Source: Euperipatoides rowelli
Taxonomy: Eukaryota; Onychophora; Udeonychophora; Euonychophora; Peripatopsidae
DNA length: 10,565 bases
Assembly: GCA_003024985.2 (NCBI GenBank)
Contig: PXIH01S0004509.1
Reading direction: 5' to 3' (one strand)
Part shown: one piece after another, positions 6,671-10,565 of the stretch
Layout: every line of letters begins with the position of its first letter
How positions within the stretch are numbered: the stretch's first letter is position 1
Made by a program: the position numbers and the translations under genes
The notes under the pieces: generated by a model
What the model was told of the DNA's origin: nothing
Seen by the model: only the letters and a program-made list of their open reading frames with translations
Database searches by the model: none

Positions 6671-7328
6671 TGTAGCCTCGAAGCCTTAAGCAATTTTGAT
6701 AATTTTATTTAACGAATAGATAGAGTAGACACTCACCTTCAATGTGGTATATTGGAGAACACTTCGTTGTCTACGTTGTCTACGGTTCATGCTCTAGCAA
6801 AAAACAGCCTTGAAAATCATCGTTTGCATCTTTATATTTGCTTTTTCTGTTACATACCCCCTGGTGAGTTTTACTATAATTGCAAGAGGGACTAGTTTTA
6901 CAATCTTACAAGTCTGCATCATAATGAGGTTCTGAGTTTTTTTCTCGTGAACTAGCTTTATTTTGGCGATTTCAGATCATATTTTTTTTTTGGATGAAGG
7001 GTGGATTTGTTGGTTTTTGGGTGGCTACCTCTATTTATTTCAGACACCCAAATATCTACCCTTCATCCCCCAAAAAAGTAGCTGTCACGTTTATAGTAAA
7101 ACTCAACAGGTGGTATCTAACAGCGATATGAGGATGTAAACAACGATTTACGATTTACGATGATTTAGAGGCTGTTTTTTGCTAAAATGAGCGCGCGAAC
7201 CGTAGGCAACAATGTGTTCTCCAAAATGCCAAATTGAATATGAGTATCTACATTATAATATTCTATTCGCTATATTCGTTAAATAAAATTATCAAAATTG
7301 CTTAAGTCTTCGGGGGCTGGGGGCTACA
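6671..7328. mobile_element. Large imperfect palindrome: foldback/MITE-like element
   Basis: The left half (6671-6879) reappears inverted in the right half (7091-7328). Anchor matches include an exact 34-bp segment (6685-6718 with 7273-7306), the 7-bp ends TGTAGCC (6671-6677) and GGCTACA (7322-7328), an exact TAGCAAAAAACAGCCT block, and an exact 14-bp block (6866-6879 with 7091-7104). A central hairpin continues the symmetry: GGATGAAGGGT (6992-7002) with 7058-7068 and TTTGGGTG (7016-7023) with 7045-7052, leaving a loop of about 21 nt. About 100 bp of the left arm (6880-6983) has no counterpart on the right, indicating an insertion or a deletion. No transposase frame is present, so it would be non-autonomous. 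Confidence 0.7.
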
Positions 7329-7338
7329 TTGATTTGGG
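7328..7338. repeat. Candidate right direct repeat flanking the foldback element
   Basis: ATTGATTTGGG, identical to 6647-6657. Its first base overlaps the last base of the GGCTACA arm end. Confidence 0.35.
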
Positions 7339-7440
7339 TTGATATTTACAGTTTATAATCATCTCACATCAATTAAGAGTAGGCTATTTGTTGATCAATT
7401 AACATCAGGGTCTATTTATTTTTTATTTTGTTTAAAAAAC

Positions 7441-7686
7441 ATGCTTTCGAAATTAATGTCAAAAGTATTTGTAGAAAGTGAGGATACCAATGTTGGAACT
7501 CCCTTAACCAATAGTTTAAATAAGTTTTTGTCTATTCTAAAAAAATCTATTAGAATAATTTATTTTATTTTTTTGTTTTTCTTGTATGTGTTCTATTTTT
7601 TTTTTAAATTTATTTATTTTGTAGTCAGTTTCATATATATAAATTATATAAAGTGTATTTCAATATTAAAAAGAAAAAAAACATAA
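7441..7686 (+). CDS. Weak ORF with hydrophobic C-terminal half, possibly spurious
   Basis: From the ATG at 7441 the frame runs 81 codons to TAA at 7684-7686; it is also open upstream to 7339 without an ATG. The first ~30 residues (MLSKLMSKVFVESEDTNVGT and onward) have ordinary composition. The following ~35 are almost purely F, I, Y, L and V, as in a membrane anchor, then a basic end (LKRKKT). However, the hydrophobic part coincides with a TTT/TAT-rich tract that would encode such residues by chance. No domain is recognised and no splice sites are convincing. It faces the minus-strand 342-aa ORF tail to tail. It could be a terminal exon or noise. Confidence 0.15.
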   Translation: MLSKLMSKVFVESEDTNVGTPLTNSLNKFLSILKKSIRIIYFIFLFFLYVFYFFFKFIYFVVSFIYINYIKCISILKRKKT

Positions 7687-7813
7687 ATGTGACTTCATAC
7701 TTTTTTTTAAAAATTATCAAATTCAAAACCTGTTAACTAAGAAAAAAAATTGTTTTTGGCTCTAAATGTAAAAAAAAAAATATGCTAACAACAAACAATT
7801 AAGCTCAAAATTG

Positions 7814-7819
7814 TTTATT
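7814..7819 (-). terminator. Polyadenylation signal AATAAA for the minus-strand gene
   Basis: TTTATT on the plus strand is AATAAA on the minus strand, about 59 nt past the stop codon of the 342-codon ORF. That is a normal distance for a short 3' UTR and supports this being a genuine last exon. Confidence 0.5.
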
Positions 7820-7877
7820 TACAATGCTACTGTTAAAAAATGAAAACGATTTATCAATAATGAAACTATTAATTATT

Positions 7878-8906
7878 TTAAAAATACCACTCCTCTTGAA
7901 AGCTATCACTAGACACCTGAGTTTCTGGAAAATGAAAGTTTTGTTTATTAGTTTCTGCAGTTTGATATCTATCCTCAGAATTAAAACAGTTTGTAAGACG
8001 TCTACAGTTCTTAAATAATCGACTAAATATATTATTTTCTGAAGATCTTCTGATTTTAGTAGCTTCTGGGATTGTACTAAGATTGCTAAAGTACTTTAGA
8101 GGTGTTTTTAATCTCCAATGACGCTCTTCAGAAAATGAAAACCGGGATGTATAATAAGCCATTTTATCTTCCTCAAAATTTAATTCGGTATTCTCCTCAA
8201 AACAATTTTTATTTTTATATAAAGGCGATGACACATGGTTTGTTTTCCTAATTACTTTAAGCTCAGAGTTTCTTTCTTGGGGAGTTTTTGATAACATAGT
8301 ATAAAAGGGTCTTTTACTAAAAACCCGGTCTGGTAATTTTCCAGCTTCCATGTGTCTTAAATTAGTAGATGTCTTTATTTCATGTTTTGGACTTAATCTA
8401 TACATTTTAAAATCTTCATTCGATATTGGACGACGGTAGAAAAGGGCCTGATTTCGAATTACCCTACTTACGCTTTCACAATAAGTTTTTAGATGGTAAC
8501 ACCACAACGACCAATTTTCTGGTTTATTATTAACCATTTTGAAGAAGAATGAAAAGTTACAAATATCTAAACGAAAAGTGCGATTCTTTGAAGGACTTAT
8601 AATAATATGTCCCAAATTCAAAGGAAGAGAAAACAAGAATGTCATATGGTTTTCTTTCATGTCATCTTGTCGTTTCCAATTGTAATAAATACTTAGAAAG
8701 ACACCATTTATTCCCAGAACACATTTTTTAACAATTTTCCCATCTTGATTTAGCATATCAAAGAAAGTGCAAGCCTTATTTGTATTCCACTCAGGTTTTT
8801 TATTTGAATCGACCAGCTTAAAAAAATCTATATAACCCAAATTGCTTTCCTTTCTATTGGGTATCAGCTTTTTATATATAGCTTGATTACTACAAACACT
8901 TTCCAT
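7878..8906 (-). CDS. Hypothetical protein, 342 aa, possible PH/PTB-like N-terminal half
   Basis: This is the longest intact frame among the sequences not assigned to mobile elements, and its composition is not repetitive. The ATG at 8904-8906 is the first possible start, since an in-frame TAG sits two codons upstream (8910-8912); an upstream exon spliced in at that point cannot be excluded. Residues ~20-150 alternate short hydrophobic strands (CVLGINGVFLSIYYNW, MTFLFSLPLNLGHIII, NRTFRLDI, NFSFFFKMV) and end in an amphipathic segment with WSLWCYHLKTYCESV. This resembles the strand-rich core and closing helix of PH or PTB domains, but no family signature is certain. Residues ~150-342 are basic, polar and Ser/Asn-rich, probably disordered, with an RRSS phospho-site-like motif. 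No signal peptide or membrane segment is evident. Function is unknown. Confidence 0.6.
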   Translation of the reverse strand: MESVCSNQAIYKKLIPNRKESNLGYIDFFKLVDSNKKPEWNTNKACTFFDMLNQDGKIVKKCVLGINGVFLSIYYNWKRQDDMKENHMTFLFSLPLNLGHIIISPSKNRTFRLDICNFSFFFKMVNNKPENWSLWCYHLKTYCESVSRVIRNQALFYRRPISNEDFKMYRLSPKHEIKTSTNLRHMEAGKLPDRVFSKRPFYTMLSKTPQERNSELKVIRKTNHVSSPLYKNKNCFEENTELNFEEDKMAYYTSRFSFSEERHWRLKTPLKYFSNLSTIPEATKIRRSSENNIFSRLFKNCRRLTNCFNSEDRYQTAETNKQNFHFPETQVSSDSFQEEWYF

Positions 8907-9197
8907 AAGCTAGTTTAGGCAACTTTGATAATATATACAACATAATTTAAAGATTAAGATTATAGGTAAATCCTTAGTTTGCAAACACTATACAGTATAA
9001 TAATCATAATTATATATTTTTGACATTATATACAGTTGATATCATCAACAATGTTAACGTTCACCGCATTCTAAACTGTATCATATTATTTTATTTATTT
9101 ACTTACTTATTGTCTTAAGTCATGTGACCTTTACAATGGGAGTACCAAACCAATTAAATAATCATTACTTGACTTAAAACAATCCATTACAATCTAT
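8907..9197. other. Upstream region of the minus-strand ORF, no gene seen
   Basis: AT-rich DNA between the 342-aa ORF start and the truncated LINE. A TATATATT-like run lies on the minus strand roughly 25-30 nt before the ATG (near 8929-8938). An E-box of the M-box type, TCATGTGA, lies at 9119-9126. Short inverse copies TTAAGTCA (9114-9121) and TGACTTAA (9171-9178) flank the latter. Any of these could serve the gene, but none is proven. Confidence 0.35.
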
Positions 9198-9212
9198 ATG
9201 TATCTAAATATT
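9198..9212. repeat. Target-site duplication, tail side of truncated LINE
   Basis: ATGTATCTAAATATT is identical over 15 bp to 9662-9676, with different flanks. Its last two bases merge with the T-run that is the element's poly(A) tail read on the plus strand. Confidence 0.8.
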
Positions 9213-9661
9213 TTTTTTATAAATACAACACTTTATTCACAATCTATATTATTAACATACATTAAAGATAAATCCTTAAAATGCACCTTATACATACTGC
9301 TCCCAGTCAATGAGTGTAATTGGCAGGGTTTCACTATACCATAAATCATGATATATCCAAAAAGGCAAAAAAGTGAAGTCTTTCTTCCAAAAGGATGCAA
9401 GCACCACCTTAAGATATGTAATCGGGGAAAGTCTAATGTTGTTAAAATTGCAAAACATCTAATTTTCCAAATTGTAAATAGATAAATCATTAACATANGG
9501 GATTTCAATTTACTAGACGTATTGCATAAGCACAGATCATGAAGTGATTGGTATTTGCAAGTGTCAACTCTTAGAACTCTATCTATCCATAATCGGGTAT
9601 TTGCAAAAAATGGGCATTTTAGAAACAAATGATCTGCCGACTNGTCACATGTACAAAAATG
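9211..9661 (-). mobile_element. Severely 5'-truncated non-LTR retrotransposon, second family
   Basis: About 450 bp between exact 15-bp direct repeats. On the minus strand it opens in the ORF2 zinc finger at 9661, continues through the C-terminal tail, and ends with AATAAA (9232-9237) about 14 nt before an A8 run (9211-9218). An A-tail next to one copy of a long target duplication, with the 5' part of the element absent, is the typical product of incomplete target-primed reverse transcription. Its zinc finger differs from that of the full-length LINE, so it is a different family. Two N bases (9498, 9643) fall inside it. Confidence 0.8.
9288..9661 (-). pseudogene. ORF2 C-terminus of truncated LINE (zf-RVT and tail)
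   Basis: The first in-element codon at 9661 enters HFCTCDXSADHLFLKC: a CX1CX5HX4C finger with the hallmark HLF..C, where X comes from the N at 9643. Next comes CPFFANTRLWIDRVL and the conserved IYLFTIWKIRCFAIL stretch, equivalent to the IW..RN motif after this finger in L1/Tx1-like proteins. Near 9345-9360 the frame shifts by one, because the next frame reads WYSETLPITLIDWEQYV and stops at TAA 9288-9290, a typical C-terminal end for this protein group. In the unshifted frame the reading continues to a TAA at 9233-9235 that overlaps the AATAAA signal. There is no start codon, so this is not a functional gene. Confidence 0.8.
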
Positions 9662-9676
9662 ATGTATCTAAATATT
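9662..9676. repeat. Target-site duplication, 5' side of truncated LINE
   Basis: Exact 15-bp copy of 9198-9212. Read on the minus strand, the pre-insertion context is ACAT|AATATTTAGATACAT. Confidence 0.8.
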
Positions 9677-10183
9677 ATGTTTTGTGCCCTATACATAATA
9701 TATAGATTGCCAATACACCCATATTTTTTTGCTTCTTTTCTCTTTTCATGGCTATTATGAGATAGGTATCTAAAAGTCTATTTCTTGTAACAAGTATGTC
9801 TCTTATCAAAGGATATAAGTAATACATATTGTCTATCTCTGTCTAAAAGTCTTTATTTAAAATCCATCATCATAAACATTTGTTTTATTTACTCAAGGGC
9901 TCTATATAAAAAATCATTTCTTCTATAAAATACATACTATGGGTAATCTCTAAACAGGTGTATCAAATTTCTCTTGCATGCTACAGGTTTCCTTCAAAGA
10001 TCGCAGTTGAATATCTAAATCTAATAAATTCATATTAACATGTTTAAAAAAAAATAATATTCAGGAGTTATGGTATTTTTAATCTTAAATATGTTTTTTT
10101 TTTCTGGTATGTTTTTAGCTTTTGATAATCTAATTGCAAAGAATTAATTATCAGACATTGTATTAAATACCGAATTAATGGCA
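9677..10183. other. Non-coding stretch, no feature recognised
   Basis: Stops occur often in all frames. A minus-strand stretch (RNRLLDTYLIIAMKREKK, about 9729-9790) looks mildly coding-like, but it lies outside the target duplication of the truncated LINE and shows no motif. Nothing else can be supported. Confidence 0.5.
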
Positions 10184-10260
10184 AGGGGCGTGGCACAGTG
10201 TGATGAGCTGCACTGCTTTTTGCTCCTTGGTGTCGGTGTGAGCCGTCTTCAAGGCCCGTT
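10184..10260 (+). mobile_element. tRNA-derived SINE-like head
   Basis: TGGCACAGTGTG (10191-10202) matches the RNA polymerase III box A consensus TRGCNNAGYNGG at 11 of 12 positions. GGTGTGAGCC (10235-10244) is a degenerate box B. The spacing, with box B starting 33 nt after the box A end, is exactly that of a standard tRNA. The GC-rich block stands out from AT-rich flanks. No acceptor-stem pairing is evident, so it is not a tRNA gene. The 3' body and tail could not be delimited, and no target duplication was found. Confidence 0.4.
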
Positions 10261-10376
10261 CTTTCTGAAAGATTGATGTAAAGGGTTATTTTCATCCAGG
10301 ATAAATCAAATTAGGATTTTTCATTCTAAAGTTATAAAATAGTAAAAATAGAAGATTAATGGTTGACGATTGTAAC

Positions 10377-10565
10377 CAGGGGCGGATTAACCTTTTGTGG
10401 GGCCCTAGACAAATTTATTTTTGGGGCCCTTTACCAGTGTTTCTTTTAGACAATTTTCCCCAGGGGGGAAGGGGGGATTTCAGAAGTTCGGAGTGGCAAG
10501 GTGTATTTATTTAAGATATTTTAATAAGCTTTTTTTTTTTGGTTGACTGGATGTTTTGTTCCATT
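10377..10565 (+). mobile_element. Probable left end of a hAT-like DNA transposon (partial)
   Basis: CAGGGGCGGATTAACC at 10377 resembles the CAGGGGCGG-type terminal inverted repeats common at hAT-superfamily ends. It is followed by two TGGGGCCCT copies 24 bp apart (10398-10406 and 10422-10430) and a G-rich tract near 10464-10476. Only one end is present; the partner inverted repeat and the 8-bp target duplication would lie beyond the window, so the class is provisional. Confidence 0.4.

Noticed and set aside
7824-8018. 64-codon plus-strand frame
   Set aside because: Mostly antisense to the 3' end of the intact 342-aa ORF and its 3' UTR; no independent support.
9677-9900. Extension of the truncated minus-strand LINE upstream (RNRLLDTYLIIAMKREKK segment)
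   Set aside because: It lies outside the exact 15-bp target duplication, is in another frame, and has no recognisable RT or connection motif. It is kept only as a possible refutation of the insertion model.
10184-10260. Functional tRNA gene
   Set aside because: Box A fits, but box B is degenerate and no acceptor stem pairing or terminator follows.
10068-10295. 75-codon minus-strand frame
   Set aside because: Antisense to the SINE-like block, followed by low-complexity Lys-rich sequence; no domain.
1-10565. A new defence, toxin or biosynthetic gene system
   Set aside because: Apart from one intact ORF of unknown function, the window is retrotransposon remnants, repeats and non-coding DNA; no linked gene set exists to support such a claim.

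Overview
This window looks like AT-rich, non-coding-dominated nuclear DNA from an animal, probably an invertebrate; no closer taxon can be supported. The signs are simple-sequence DNA, remnants of non-LTR retrotransposons (LINEs) with target-site duplications, a foldback element, a tRNA-like SINE head, a DNA-transposon-like end, AATAAA polyadenylation signals, and two N bases typical of a draft assembly. There is no operon structure, no ribosome-binding-site-led gene row and no CRISPR array.

Layout. 1-320: a hexamer-phased compound microsatellite ending in 12 pure GATAAT units. 321-1116: non-coding, with a perfect 11-bp-arm hairpin and a palindromic CRE-like site. 1117-5713: an apparently full-length but decayed LINE, bounded by exact 12-bp direct repeats. 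In order it has a short 5' UTR with ETS-like and duplicated YY1-like motifs; ORF1 with CCHC zinc knuckles; ORF2 with AP-type endonuclease, reverse transcriptase and C-terminal zinc finger; a 3' UTR stem-loop; and an (AATAAA)n tail. Several frameshifts and stops break both ORFs, yet most catalytic motifs can still be read. 5714-6646: non-coding, with a 16-bp perfect hairpin, a block with three YY1-like motifs, and a GC-rich island. 6671-7328: a large imperfect palindrome (foldback or MITE-like element). 7339-7877: AT-rich DNA with one weak plus-strand ORF. 7878-8906 (minus): an intact 342-codon ORF, the best host-gene candidate, with AATAAA about 60 nt past its stop. 9198-9676: a severely 5'-truncated second LINE on the minus strand, flanked by exact 15-bp repeats. 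9677-10183: no recognised feature. 10184-10260: a tRNA-like SINE head. 10377 to the end: a probable left terminus of a hAT-like DNA transposon that runs out of the window.

Most of the window records transposition. The two LINEs are different lineages, because their C-terminal zinc fingers differ in spacing and surrounding sequence. Each carries the marks of target-primed reverse transcription: a direct repeat next to an A-rich tail and an AT|AAT-like nick context. The most informative items are the LINE ends (duplicated YY1-like promoter motif, 3' stem-loop plus AATAAA tail matching the target site), the foldback element, and the unrecognised 342-aa protein with a possible PH/PTB-like N-terminal half. 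I see no evidence for a defence, secretion or biosynthetic system.
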